Assembly (NCBI RefSeq): GCF_001540865.1
Contig: NC_033639.1
Coordinates: 7,862,432 to 7,926,431 of the forward strand
Direction: 5' to 3'
Length of the DNA: 64,000 nt
Origin: Ananas comosus
Taxonomy: Eukaryota; Streptophyta; Magnoliopsida; Poales; Bromeliaceae
Part shown: positions 47,991-59,805 of the stretch, piece after piece
How positions within the stretch are numbered: the first letter of the stretch is position 1
Layout of the letters: every line of letters starts with the position of its first letter
Made by a program: the position numbers and the translations under genes
Notes under the pieces: model-generated
Told to the model about the DNA's origin: nothing
Database searches by the model: none
What the model saw: the letters and a program-made list of their open reading frames with translations, nothing else

Positions 47991-50898
47991 ATGGATCCGC
48001 AGCAACCCGAACCTGTGAGCTATATTTGCGGAGGTATATGTCTCTTTCCTTGTGATTTATCTTTTGTACTGATCATAATGTATTGAGACGCCCCCTTAAC
48101 TTTATTTTCTTTTGATTGATACCTCCTTGCTTTTTTTTTTTTTATTTGAGTTATTCTACTTGGTTAAATTGGGGATTTTGTGAATTTAATAGTAGTTGTT
48201 GACTGATACAGTTTTGTTTGCTAAAAACCGATCAGTGCCATCAAATTTTACGGAATCGCTGTTTGATTTAGTGAAATTCTCAAAGCATTTGGCTAAAAGC
48301 ACACAAATAAAATAAAATTGGAAGTTAGAGGGGGTGTTGATAAAAAAAAAAGATTGACGGAGACAAAATGGCTAGTAGTTGATGGGGTCTAAATACATTT
48401 TCACCAAATAAGTTTATATTAGTGCCCAATTTCTATGATAAAATGATTGAACTGGATTGATGACTAGATTGTGGGGCGGAGAACACGCTGAAGCCCGGCG
48501 ATGTGATTCAGTGCAGAGAGTGTGGATACCGCATCCTTTACAAGAAACGCACCCGCAGAAGTATGCGTACATTGAATTTCTTTTTTTTTTTTGCTTGTTG
48601 AAGTATGGTGGTATTTTGTTTGTTCCTGTTATTTTGATTCAGTTCTTTGGTTGGATGTTGCTGCTGATGATGTGACATGTCTCAATTTCAAGCATGCTTC
48701 TTGCTCTCTATTAAACATCTAGGAAAGTTTCGAGCCTCATGCATAATTGCACAAGTCCTCGAGGATTGGCTCATCTTGCTTCGAGTTTCTGGCTTAGACT
48801 ATCATTCCATTAAAAGGAAATATTGTGTGAAAAGCATAAGACGTCACCTAATTGGACGAGCTGTGTTCATGGGGCAATTTTTTTTTTCCTTTTTTTTTTT
48901 ACGAAGAAGCATAAAAGAAATTTGTCTACATCACAGTGCATATGTAAGTACTATTATTTCAAGGAAATTACTCATAGGTTCAATCTTTGATGCAAACCGA
49001 GAGGTTGCCAAAATTGAATTTTCAAGTTTGCTTTTGTTTAAAGGTATTTCTTGAAATAAACTAGCTTCAATTTATCGATTCCGGCGAACTTTACTATAAT
49101 TAAAGCAAGGAAGCAAAAATTTCAGCAAGATGAAAAATTAAAATCGAATTGAAGCAAAACTAAGATAATGATAAACCTTCGATATATGAGATAATAACAA
49201 CCAACTGAAAATATATATAATAGTTTCAAAAGGTAAATTCGGCTTTATCGGACTTAAAGCTTTAGGTTTGGTTGTTTGGCAAATATGGTTGATAATGGTG
49301 AAAGGCTAGATTAAAAGGGGATAATAGGATGTCATGAGATGAGAGATACAAAAAGTGCACCGTTCACACGATTGCGGGGGATCCACGATCGACGAGGAGG
49401 GCGGTACACCACGGGTAGAACTTCGGCAACGGGGAAGAAGAAGATGAGGTAGTGACTTGGAAGAAGAGGAGAGGTAGAAGTAGAAGCCGATCTTGTCATG
49501 AGGAAGAAGTGACAACGATCAAGTTGAGGAAGAAGACGATCTCGGCGCGAGGAAGAAGCATCGATGATCTCACCGGGAAGTAGAACACCAAGGATAAAGA
49601 GTAAGAGTAGAATTTTCTATTCATCCAAATATATCTCTCAAGGCTTCAAGAACCATATATTTATAGTGTTGAGAGCCTTCTGATAATAAATTATTGTCTT
49701 TTCGTTTTCAACATAACACGGTCACCCAAGAGTCATGATGCATAGAAAACGAAGCAATTTTGAAAATTTCAAAGGTCTTTTTTTTATTTTTTGGGGAATC
49801 CCAAAGGTCTTTTTGGTATTGTTTTTTTGTTTATGGGAGAAAAGGGTTTGGGTTAGCCAAATCAACTAAAACTAAATGATTTAAGTCCGAATCAAACACA
49901 AACCTACAAAATAAAAGAAAATTGCATTCGAAAATAAAACGAGATTTATGCTGCATCAATCTTTGATGACCAGTCCGATGATCAAGCATTATGTTTTGCT
50001 ATGTATTTTCCTATATGTTTATTTCATGTATTACGGTACTTATAATATCAAGGAATTAGCGAGGGCGAACTTGGTCCTCTCCCCAAGAATCCTAGGTGAG
50101 TTGAATCCTAGAAGAGTTGCGGCCTCAAACTAGTGATTGCATACTATACATGTTAGATTTATCCAACTGCTCATTCTATTCCGCACCATACTCTTGACAG
50201 CTCATCTTTTATTCTTGTCGAGTCTTTAGAGGTGTGTTTTTGTCCCCTTTTTTTTTCCTATTCCTTTGAAGTTTGGACTGATGCAATTGTTTTTCTTGGG
50301 CCTAGATGTAGAAAGACATAAACACTGAAATCACGTTGTTTTCATTTTTGTCCTTCTATGGTAGCCGTCCCCATTTAATGAGTGTTTGGTCGGAAGTGAA
50401 TGTTTGGACGCCGGATGTTTAAGTTCTTCATTCTTATCATAGAATCACGACTCTGTGTACAACATATTGTGACGCTGTTTAGTATTAGGTTCTGATACTT
50501 TTGAGTTGAATGGTGGCCTGTTTGGGCAATTCAGTCTTCTTTGATATAGGAGCAAAATGGATATTTGATTGAGCCACAATATATTCTGTTAGGGCAACAG
50601 GATATGCTTTAATCATTTCAAAATGGACTGTAGTCCAGACCAGTATTTTGAGCCCATCCAAAGGGGTATTAATGCAAACTACTGATACTGTGATATCATA
50701 ATGTCTTAATACTTTGTTTTGAAATTGCTTCGTTATCACAAAGTAATACATGCCGTGAGCCCGTGCTGATTTTCATCTATTTTAGATTTTATTTCTTTAT
50801 ATTCATCTGCCTCGCCTGTTTTAATCCGTTAACACTCCCTTGGTCTCCTACTAACTTCTGTCATCTTTGTTCCAGTTGTTCAATACGAAGCACGCTGA
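47991..50898 (+). CDS. NRPB12: DNA-directed RNA polymerases subunit RPB12 (RPABC4)
   Basis: Three exons 47991-48033, 48468-48560 and 50876-50898, split codons completed correctly at both junctions, 52 aa. The protein reads [52 protein letters not shown]. Cysteines at 13, 16, 30 and 33 form the single C4 zinc site (CxxC-13-CxxC). RPB12 is a zinc-binding subunit shared by RNA polymerases I, II and III that helps anchor the assembly platform. Length is one residue from the usual plant 51. Too small and split for simple open-frame searches; intron 2 is 2.3 kb. It faces RPB7 across a ~1.5-kb divergent interval. Confidence 0.96.
49080..49940. other. Probable inserted DNA in RPB12 intron 2
   Basis: A stretch at 49330-49560 has gaagaag/gaggaag-rich sequence of higher GC than its surroundings (cacgatcgacgaggagggcg). 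It could be an old transposon fragment. No terminal repeats or protein motif were found. Confidence 0.3.
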
Positions 50899-52004
50899 GG
50901 ATGAATGCAGATTAATTTCGCCGGTGAGAAACGCTATGTATGTTTTGTCGAACTTGTGATCTATAACGTAATATTGGACGTTTATCAGTCAGATCAAATT
51001 CTTTTCTTGCATTGTTTACATGGTGTAGCCGTGGTTGCATGATTGTTCTGTGATGTGTTTGCGACTTACACTCCGAGGGAGTTCGGTTTGCTATCTGTTG
51101 CTGAATCTAGATATAAACATGGCATCGCACTAATATAAATCTAGAATTATTTCATGCTGTAGCATATATCTGAGGATGATCGAGCTTTACCTCAAATAGT
51201 GTAGTCTTTGAGGTCTAGATCGTAATTTACTGCAAGGCCCTTGGCATTTAGGGGGGTGGTAATTAATAGAGCATGCAGGACAGTTGAGGTATGAGCTGTT
51301 GAATAGTACTGAATGTTGTGCTGAGATTCGCATGGATGCTATTCAATGAATCATAGAGTCGTACTCCTGTTGTCCTAACCAAATTCTTTTCCACATTTAT
51401 GTGGTTTCATTAGATGGGAGTGTTGATATGGGCAGTCACTTTGCAAAATTATCGTCACTCTTTCTCGGTAGTGTACTTGAAAAAATCTTAACCTCTATTG
51501 TTTGATGCGATTGTGATATGAGTTGCAGGTATGACGGCGTCGGCATACACCAAAACTACACTTGAAATTTGTATGTTTGTTCTACCCAACTTTTGCTTCC
51601 TCTCTCATTTTTCGCTTTTCGAGTGAAAGCTCGCAGGCAAATTTTATTAAACTAGAGAGGTTTAGTTGTACAAGGATGTAGGCAATGCCAGTGTGTAGAG
51701 TTAACACTGTCTCCAAAACTCAAATAGCTGTGTGCTGAACCATTGAAGAGAGAGTGCAAAGTTACAGACCACTTCAAACTAAGTATCTTTAGATTCAAAA
51801 CAGAGAACCTGTGAGATTAATGCATGAATAAATATGTAAGTGCTATGTTAGAGTGACACCACCAAAGTTCTTTACAATTACTGGAGCATCCTCTTGCAAC
51901 AAAATTGACTTTCCCTAGTATCAAAAGAAAAAAGAAAAAAAAAAAAAAAGAGGGAGAAGCTTGAGTATCATTAAATTGGTAAAAGTGTATGAAATTGGCA
52001 TCAA
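50899..52004. other. 3' flank of RPB12
   Basis: Unique-looking transcribed or intergenic DNA. I saw no further gene; the small open frame at 51817-52011 is not supported by composition or motif. Confidence 0.4.
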
Positions 52005-52595
52005 CCATCATCTATTTTGACCTCATTCTTTAATCTTTAAAAGTTTTAATTTTACTATCTAATCTTTTAATTTTTTTAAAAAAATGTGAGCCTGTTAATG
52101 ATTTTTTATGGCTTTAATTGATATATATTATATATGATTTATGTAATTATAAATTTATTGAAATAATTAGTTAGCTTATATTTATGTTAGAAGAGTTATC
52201 AAATAAATTAAATCAAATAAATAGAAGAATCGTCAAATAAATTAAATCAATTAAGTAGAAACTTTGGATATTAAAATCAAACATTTTAAAAGATTGGATA
52301 GTCGGAGTCCGGTTATAATACTATCTATAACATCAAGCATTTGGCACTACCAAGTTCTGCGGTTAGATCTACCCTTTTAAACAAATTATGTCCGTTAGAT
52401 CATACTATCAATCAACTACTCACTCAGCCCTAAGGAATCACTATCATTCTAACCGCACATCCCTTCATTCAAGGGCCGAAAATCTAATAGCACCACTGAC
52501 TTAGTTCTTTTAATAATATTTTAGCCTAGTTCAAATAGTCGAAGCAAAATGATCTATAGTTTAGATAAGTTCTGTACATTTTTACCCACTGAATA
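52005..52595. mobile_element. MITE family H, copy 2, with a family-E MITE inside
   Basis: Outer H words (aattttactatctaatcttt on the left; tttagataagttctgtacat on the right) match the intact copy at 53150-53520. A family-E element at about 52304-52533 lies between them: ggttataatactatctataa at its left end and aataatattttagcctagtt at its right, with interior gatctacccttttaaac. Unlike most E copies it has no microsatellite beside it. Confidence 0.6.
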
Positions 52596-53149
52596 TCGCA
52601 ATTGTAAAATTGAGTAGCATAGTTGCCTTCTCTAGGGTATCTAATCTTTTAATCCATAGCATTATGGAGGTTCAAATCTTTACCTTCAGTCTTCAGATCA
52701 GATTCCAATTCCAGCGTCCCATGATGATCAGATTGGGTTACTTTTTGTGTAGTTGATACATTTTTTAGAGGCTGTTTGGTTATATATATCCACAACTTTA
52801 CTATAGTTATAATTATTTATAAATTTAAATACGGTATTTGGTTTGATATATTTGAATCTAACTATTGTTAGAGCTGCACGGGAAGGTTTAACTGCATTAT
52901 GTTTAAATTGACCGCAATTCTAACTGTAGTTAAACGAAAAATAATTCTATCTTTCTAATCACATTTTACATAGAAAATAATACTTTTTCTGCATGAGAGG
53001 TAACCTCAGAGTGATGAAACTTATAAATGCAAAATTTTCAAATGCATGCAGCCAAATAAATTATTTATGAATGCAGCACTTTCTGCTACATTTAATCAAA
53101 CAAAATGCATATAGTTAAATGTTGTTGCTGTATTTTTTTTTTTTTTTTT

Positions 53150-53520
53150 ACTTGGTAAAAATGTACAAAACTTACTTGAATTATGAATCATTTTGATTTG
53201 ACTATCTAATCTTTTCAAACTTTTGATTTTATTATTCAAGCTTTTAATTTGTTTGATTTGAGTTAGTCGACGACATTTGACTTTAAAATTTAAGATACTT
53301 GATTATTTTAATGAATTTGTAATTGCGACAATTACATAAAATATGCTAACTAAATCTGTCAAAATAAATAATGCAATTCAAATTTGAAACTCAAAGTGTC
53401 ATCGACTGACTCAAATCAAACCGACTGAAAGGTTAGTAAAATCAAAATTTTGAAAGCTTAGATAGTGAACTAAAACTGGTTCATAGTTTAGATAAGTTCT
53501 GTACTTGTTTACCTTTTAAC
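53150..53520. mobile_element. MITE family H, copy 3
   Basis: Left words attttgatttgactatctaa and ttttaatttgtttgatttga, right words actcaaatcaaaccgactg and gatagtgaactaaaactggt, in inverted relation; relatives at 7365 and 52005. Confidence 0.55.
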
Positions 53521-53589
53521 TATATGCGTATCCAGTTACACCATGTTACGATTATATCTAACCACGGCACCTCAAAGGGGGCTTTCTTG

Positions 53590-54420
53590 TTAGAAGTAGG
53601 GATGCAAATGGATCCCGGTTAGTGGAGCTCCCATTTCGATCCGCACCGAATGGGGCAGTAAGTGGGAATAAAAAATATTAAAAAATGTAAGCCGTCCAGA
53701 TTCGTTCTGATCCGTCAAGTAAATGGAATGAGAGACAGAAGAAACCACCACCCTCCCTTTTTTTTGCAATCAGATTCATAACCTCTAGTATTAATTTCAC
53801 AATGGTCCCTAACCTTGACCTATTTTTTTCACTTTGGTCACTAAACCATTCACCTATAAGCATGCTCATTGCATCAACCCTAATCTCACCAAAAGCCCAA
53901 TGTAACATTCTCCGCGACTGCAACCACCTTGAGCGCAGCTACAACCACCTCGATCTTGCACATGATGCCTACTGCCTCATTCGCAACATCAAATTAGACG
54001 TGCCACCGAGCTCTTTCGAAAACTTCGAAAAAGTCGGCGCCAAAATCAACCGAAAAGCTACCGATGATAACCGTGATCTCCACGCTATCACGACTTCAGC
54101 GTTTTTGTTCACAAAGTCCGTACGGTGCCCGCATTCCTGCTCGAAGATGGACAAGCCTAACTCTTTGTTGTTAGCCTGGACCTCAGCCTCGTTCTCTTTT
54201 TTTTTTTTTTGCGTACTCAGTCATAGAACGCGGAGATTCAGGCTAGCAATAAGGAGTTATGCTTGTCCTTCTTCGAACAGAAAGATAGGCATCGCACGGG
54301 TTTTGCAAATAAAAATGCTAAGTCGGTGACAAAGAGCTCACTTTCTCAAAAACAGGCCCTCTGCCAACATCAATAAAAATTGAATAGTTGGGACCTAATT
54401 GAATCAGGATATAGTGGTCA
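53590..54420. other. Unassigned moderately GC stretch, possible transposon relic
   Basis: 53595-53720 has words typical of a dispersed repeat (gggatgcaaatggatcccgg). 53802-54329 (+) is open for 175 codons, with RDCNHLERSYNHLDLAHDAY; the minus strand is also partly open. Neither frame matches a family I know. GC content is above its surroundings. I treat it as probable old repeat DNA rather than a gene. Confidence 0.3.
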
Positions 54421-54423
54421 CAC

Positions 54424-54424
<1 letters not shown>

Positions 54425-54474
<50 letters not shown>
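54425..54474. repeat. (GA)n microsatellite
   Basis: About 24 GA units. The open frame at 54399-54608 runs through it and is not a gene. Confidence 0.95.
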
Positions 54475-54476
<2 letters not shown>

Positions 54477-54602
54477 GAGAAATGTAGACCAAGAAGTAAT
54501 CCTTCTCCTAATAACAATATCTGTAGGAAGAATCCCTACTCCTTATCAAAGTTGATGATTCCGAGGAGAATAAAATCGCACTTTTGGCCATCTTTCCGAA
54601 TA

Positions 54603-55061
54603 AGGTAAAATTACATTTTTGGTCAGCAAACTATCGAGTGCGTCATATTTGTCCTTAAACTTATTTGTAATTACTGACTCAAATTTTTAAAATTGTTGCA
54701 AACAAGTCCTCTGTCTTAATTTAATTGAGTGAATGATAATGTACCATTGATGTGTGGCTGCCACGTCATCAACAAAAAACTGCCATATTTCTATCCTATT
54801 TGCCATGCGTCACCATTCACCCAACTTAATTGTACCGCAAGATTTTATTGCAATAATTTAAGATTTTATTGCAATAATTTAAAAAGTTTGAGCTTAAAAT
54901 TACAATAAATAAAAGTTCGAGAACCAATACACAACTTAATTGTACCGTAAGGCTTTATTGTAACAATTTAGAAAGTTTGAACTTAAAATTACAATAAATA
55001 AAAATTTGAGAACCAAAATACTCCGTGCCTCATTGTTTGAGAACCAAAAGCATAATTTAAG
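54603..55061. mobile_element. MITE family G, copy 4
   Basis: Left end AAGGTAAAATTACATTTTTG with GTCAGCAAACTAT; right end ATTGTTTGAGAACCAAAAGC then ATAATTTAAG. The interior contains a tandem duplication (unit with gagcttaaaattacaataaa, at about 54885 and 54970) that makes this copy longer than copy 2. Confidence 0.65.
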
Positions 55062-55618
55062 CCTTCAAAATAATCTTATCAAAATTGTTTGAGTTCTCGT
55101 GAAGTCTTAAAGTCAATAAATAGAGTCCTAACAATCACATAAATCAGTTTCTTAATACATTTGTCAGAACAGGAGAGTACCAAGTACTTTTTCATCCTCA
55201 AAGCTCAAACTTGAAAAATCTGTGTAATGGAGAATTTGGTGCCAATAAAGTATCAACAGTCAAGTGTCAGCACTGAAACAGGTAGCAGATTTATGCTTGC
55301 TGATAATGTAAGACATGGTAGAGAGACTGGAAACTAAAAAGCCACTTGAATTACACAACACAACAAAATGTCCACAGCAATATGATATTCCAAGAGTTAA
55401 AAGAACACAAAATAAGGGAAATCTTAAGAGGTGCATTCACAATAAGTCATTTTCCTATTTCCCCTACTGTAACCCCTAACCACACACTACAACCCCAACC
55501 CCCCCCCCTAAAGACTATTCCTCCAACCAACAAACTCCCCCCATACTAAAACACAAAGCTGTAAGGAACCCTAAAATTTAAGCAACCAACATTCTTTCCC
55601 CCCCCCCCTTTTTTCAGG

Positions 55619-56151
55619 TCATTTCCTCTTCTTAGAGGGTGGCTGGGGCAGCTCCTCATCTTCTTCGTCGTCCTCATCCTCCTCGTCCTCGTCCTCACCC
55701 TCCTCATCATCGTCATCGTCGTCGTCATCGTCGTCTTCTTCGTCGTCGTCGTCGTCGCTCCCCCCTTCGCCGTTGGCCTCAGGGTCATCGTCGTCTTCAC
55801 CTCCTTCATTCTCGTTCCCCTCGTCACCCGATTGCTCATCCTCGCCCCCATCATCGTCCTGATCCTCCCCATCATCGTCTTCCTCTTCATCCTCGTCGTC
55901 GTCGTCGTCCGACTCGCCGTCGTCCTTGTTCTCGGGAACGGTTTCGCTTTTGCTTTTGCCTAGTATCCTTCTAGAACAATCATGGTTTGATTGTGAGAAT
56001 TGAACAAATATAAAAACTAACATACAGCGTTTGGTTGTGAGACAGATGAGAGATATGGCAAAAGAAAAGAGCGAGAGAGAAAAGGAATTTACCTGTAAAT
56101 TACTTGTGGCTCTTCCGGACAAGGAACGACCTCACTCGGCAACGATCCCAT
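55619..56151 (-). CDS. Small, extremely acidic nuclear-type protein
   Basis: Two coding exons on the minus strand: 56093-56151 and 55619-55970, GT-AG intron, 136 aa, stop TGA at 55619-55621. The N-terminus is MGSLPSEVVPCPEEPQVIY then RRILGKSKSETVPENKDDG. From about residue 37 to residue 125 the chain is almost entirely Asp, Glu and Gly, with runs of up to ten Asp. It ends PPSKKRK, which looks like a nuclear localisation signal. Plants have a conserved group of such proteins, often labelled 'prothymosin-like' or by weak similarity to other acidic proteins; a histone- or basic-protein-binding role is inference. The start is the first ATG after a cttctttcag acceptor at 56152-56161; a 5' non-coding exon near 57885-58010 is likely, spliced over about 1.7 kb. 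Confidence 0.85.
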
Positions 56152-57884
56152 CTGAAAGAAGTTGCATAGTCGTGAGCAACTAAACAGTAAAATAAACCGG
56201 AGGAAAAATTAGCAAACTATTGATGACTATAATGCAAGAACTCTAAAAGATCACAGTATACTAACAGAGAAGAGGAACAACAAAGAAAGACAACATTATG
56301 CAAATACTATGATAAAAGTTGATAGCAGTACAGCTAGTTTAAAGGAGCATGTAAAAAGAAAAATCTATAAGAGCAACAAACAATGTTATTAAAATGTGGG
56401 ATAATACGCTTAAAAGAAACAATAATCTGAAGCTGAAACATAGAATTTTATTAAAATTTTTTAAAAAAACAAGATCTTATAAATTCATAATGCATGAAAG
56501 AAAGAAAGAAAGGTGGAAACGAAAAGCAGGGTAAGAAAAGGAAACAAAACAAATACAGAAATATGACGCCAATGGTAAGTTCAATAATGCAGCTACAATA
56601 TGTATACCATGCACGCTAAGCATCTAGAATAAAGGTCGCAAGAATGTTAAGGGTTTAGATATTGGATACGCATAAAACTACAAGCCATAAAGGTAGCTTG
56701 GCAAGAAGGCTTTTCAAAAATTAACACACAAAACACGTGCGGGTGCGGGCGGGCGCATGTTTATCTGCATATGCACATGCATACAAACGCACGTGAGGAT
56801 GGAAGAAACCTCCTTCGCGTGCTACCTTTACGCTTTAACGCTTTTTGGCCCTTGATGTTTACGTCGACCATCATGTTGAATGCTGACTTGGACTGGTTAA
56901 CGACAACGAATCACAGTATCAAACCAACAACGGTTTTTCAGAGGGAGGAAAGGCAATGCATGTCCAGATGCGAAAAAAACCTGTAAGAATAATCGATAAC
57001 AACAGCAGGGAAATCATAAAAACGACGTCTTTTCACGGGCACTTAATTTTCCACCCCAACTTATTATCTAAAAATGAAAATAGACAACAAATTTGCAAAG
57101 AATCCTTGAAGGATTGCAAGTGCAAATCTTGTAATATTTTTATAAACACTATAAGATTTTTATACTTCAGTGGGCAAAGTGTAAATTGCTACATTTTAGC
57201 CTTTTAATAAAAAATATGTTTCTTTTCCCACTAATTTCACAACCAATTCCTATAAGATCCAAACTGGATCTGAGGACAAAATATCAATTTCAAATATAAG
57301 GCATGCTAAAATAGATTGTAAAAACACTTCCATAAATTTTAATCTCTACTGAAGAGAGGAAATAAAAACACAAAAAAAAAAAAAAATTCAAGCCAAACAT
57401 TGAAGGCAACAAAGAACAATAATGGAGAAAAATTTACTACCATTCAAAATAATTAAGAAACATCACAGATCTAAAACTTCAACAAATGTCATATAATTTG
57501 TTGATTTATTAAAGACAACAAACAGACTAAACTATACCAAGTCCCAAACCCTCGTGCCCCAAAGTATGGAAGTTCAAATGCATCATAATTTCGAAAAAAA
57601 AAAATTAAAATAACCTCAAACCCTAAACTAAAATCCAACTATTTTCTCATACATAAGCAACAAGGATCTCAAATCCCATGCACTGAGCACCTTATTAGAC
57701 CCAAAATTACCTCACCCAGATCACAAAATCAGAACTCTTAAGCACCAAAAAAAAAAAAAAAAAAACCTAATTGTTACCCAAATTCACAGCAAAAAAACGC
57801 AAAAAAAACCCAAAAAATCGAGCTTTTCAGGGCGAGAAACAGGGAAAACCCTAGCGGGGGACGAAAAAGGAGAGGGAAACGCAC
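56152..57884 (-). other. Inferred 5' UTR intron of the acidic-protein gene
   Basis: Bounded on the minus strand by an inferred donor (ATTCCTG|gtgcgtttcc near 57884) and by the acceptor cttctttcag at 56152-56161. Contents are A-rich with no other gene. Open frames at 56771-57207 lack coding features. Confidence 0.5.
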
Positions 57885-58072
57885 CAGGAATCGATCGGAA
57901 GGGTAGAGAGAGAGAGAGAGGAGTGGGGGGGGCGAAGGAGCGGTGTCGCGATCTCTACAGTGAGTGGGAGAGCGGTAGGGTTTGCGAAGCTCGGGCTATA
58001 AAGAGGGGGGCGTTGAGAGGGTCGGGGTTAGGGTTGAATTAGGGTTTTTGGGTGGTGTTAGGGTTTAGGGTT
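57885..58072 (-). promoter_or_regulatory. Inferred first exon and promoter of the acidic-protein gene
   Basis: GC-rich DNA in an otherwise AT-rich region. On the minus strand CCCTAAACCCTAACACC (58054-58070) and further CCCTAA words lie just upstream of a weak TATA-like TTTATAG (about 57997-58003), followed by CTCTCTCTC (57905-57921). Repeated telo-box words here resemble those at RPB12 and the pyrophosphatase. Confidence 0.45.
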
Positions 58073-58138
58073 TGGGTGAGGAGGGGTCGGGTGCGGCGTG
58101 CGTGTGTGTGTGGTTTAAATTTTGTGCGTGCGCGTTTG

Positions 58139-58292
58139 TAGGGTTGTCAACGCGCAGAACGCAAGTGAGCTGAGGCCGACTTGTTTCATAAACACGTCGA
58201 TCTTAAACTGGCTCATTAAAATACTGAACCAAAAACTTCAGCTCATATTCAACTCATTTATTAACGAGCCGAGCTAGCTCACAAATAATAAA

Positions 58293-58300
<8 letters not shown>
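58139..58300. mobile_element. Repeat R, copy 2, left arm
   Basis: Starts TAGGGTTGTCAACGCGCAGA and contains acgcaagtgagctgagg, aaactggctcattaaaat and taacgagccgagctagctc, ending at (TA)n. Its partner right arm is at 63025-63169; everything between appears inserted. Confidence 0.6.
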
Positions 58301-58321
<21 letters not shown>

Positions 58322-58323
<2 letters not shown>

Positions 58324-58860
58324 GTGAGGCTACTATGCTATCGGAAACACGGAGCCTTCCGTGCTTCCAGCTCGTTTTCGATGTTGCGACTTTCGAATCG
58401 TCGATCGGCTCCGTTAAACTTGATCTAGAGTATTTGGAGTACCTAGAAAATAAATTTTATTATTTTTCGATATCATTTGCCTAGTGATCGAAGGCACTCA
58501 AGAATCAACAAATTTCAAATGGCCATAGTGAGCCGTTTGCAAGTTTAACGTGTAGAAATATCCAAATCATGTGAAATTTTGATAGAAAATCTTTTATACT
58601 ATATAAAACAAAATCAAATCTTTGATTTAAAATTTCAATGTCATATTATTACATTTTGTAAGATTTTTATTTTCAGCCGTTGATTTGAGCACTTCGTTCA
58701 CTTAGGCAAATGATATCGTAAAATCATAAATTCATTTTCTAGATACTTCAAATACTCTAGATCAAGTTTAGAGACCGATCGACGATTCGAAATCGCAAAC
58801 ATCAAAACGAGCTGGAAGCACGGAAGGTTCCGTGCTTCCGATAGAATGAGTAGTCTCACT
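58322..58860. mobile_element. Foldback MITE, family A (copy A4)
   Basis: Left end GAGTGAGGCTACTATGCTAT then CGGAAACACGGAGCC; right end GGTTCCGTGCTTCCGATAGA then ATGAGTAGTCTCAC. Shares nearly all its core with A3 at 25046, with several small deletions in the right half. (TA)n both sides. Confidence 0.88.
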
Positions 58861-58868
58861 ATATATAT

Positions 58869-58910
<42 letters not shown>

Positions 58911-58913
<3 letters not shown>

Positions 58914-59156
58914 TGGGCTACTATACTCATATGAGTATAGAGGCTCTTTGTACTCATAACTTTTTGCCCGTTCAGATAAAGAATGTGCGGCCAGGATGGA
59001 GTGATTACAGTTAGATTGATAGTGGGCCCCCTAGGGTTAGTGGGTGGTTGGTTGAATAGTATAATTTTAACGGGTAAAAATGATTAAAGGGTGGATCAAA
59101 CGGCCAAAATTATAGAGTACAAGAGCCTACTACTCATAGAGTATATAGTAGCCGAA

Positions 59157-59158
<2 letters not shown>
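58911..59158. mobile_element. Short foldback MITE, family E (copy E6), 'actcat' ends
   Basis: Left GGGCTACTATACTCATATGA then gtatagaggctctttgtac; right tactactcatagagtatata then GTAGCCGAAC. The interior has the family-E phrase agttagattgatagtgggcc. (TA)n both sides. Confidence 0.8.
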
Positions 59159-59224
<66 letters not shown>

Positions 59225-59226
<2 letters not shown>

Positions 59227-59777
59227 TCTTGACTGCGGCTACTATCGGTAGTAAACTGTTCGGTTTACTTACCGATTTGATTTTTTGATGATAGAGCTTC
59301 CAAATCGACGATCGGCACCGTTGAACTGATCTAGACCCATTTAAATTATCAAGAAATCAAAATTTCATGATTTTTCGGCATCACTAACTGAACGATCAAA
59401 GGGTCACAAAAATATATAATTTTAAGGGCCGATATGGTGCGTTGTGCTCGTTTAACGGTATAGAAGAATTCAAATCAACTAAATTTTTGTTAAAAAATTC
59501 TTTAAACTATTTCAAATTAAGATCTAGGTATCTAGACTCTCAAATATAAAAATTGTGAATCCTCACTTTTTGAAGATATTTATTTTCAGGCCATTCATTT
59601 TTTTGTTCACTTGATGGACAAGAGAACAATATCGAAAATGTGTGAAATTTCATTTCCAGATAGTTTAAATAGTTTAAATCATGTTTAACGTGCGATCATC
59701 AATTGGAAGCTCTATCATCGAAAACAAATCGGTAGTAAACCGAGCCATTTACTACCGATAGTATTCTAGCCAAAACT
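59225..59777. mobile_element. Foldback MITE, family B (copy B2)
   Basis: Left CTATCGGTAGTAAACTGTTC then ggtttacttaccgatttg; right aaatcggtagtaaaccgagc then CATTTACTACCGATAG. Core like A (gatagagcttccaaatcgac on the left, inverted on the right). A long (TA)n on the left (about 59159-59224) and (TA)n on the right. Confidence 0.85.
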
Positions 59778-59805
59778 ATATATATATATATAATATATAT
59801 ATATA

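Noticed and set aside
48677..49054. 125-codon frame inside RPB12
   Set aside because: It lies in intron 2; composition is not coding and no family was recognised.
53802..54329. 175-codon plus-strand frame
   Set aside because: No motif recognised, the minus strand is also open over part of it, no promoter or splice context, and repeat-like sequence surrounds it. Kept only as an unassigned stretch.
55639..55974. Open frame of 111 codons rich in Arg, His and Pro on the plus strand
   Set aside because: It is the antisense of the Asp/Glu tract of the acidic gene; the composition follows from the GAC/GAT repeats.
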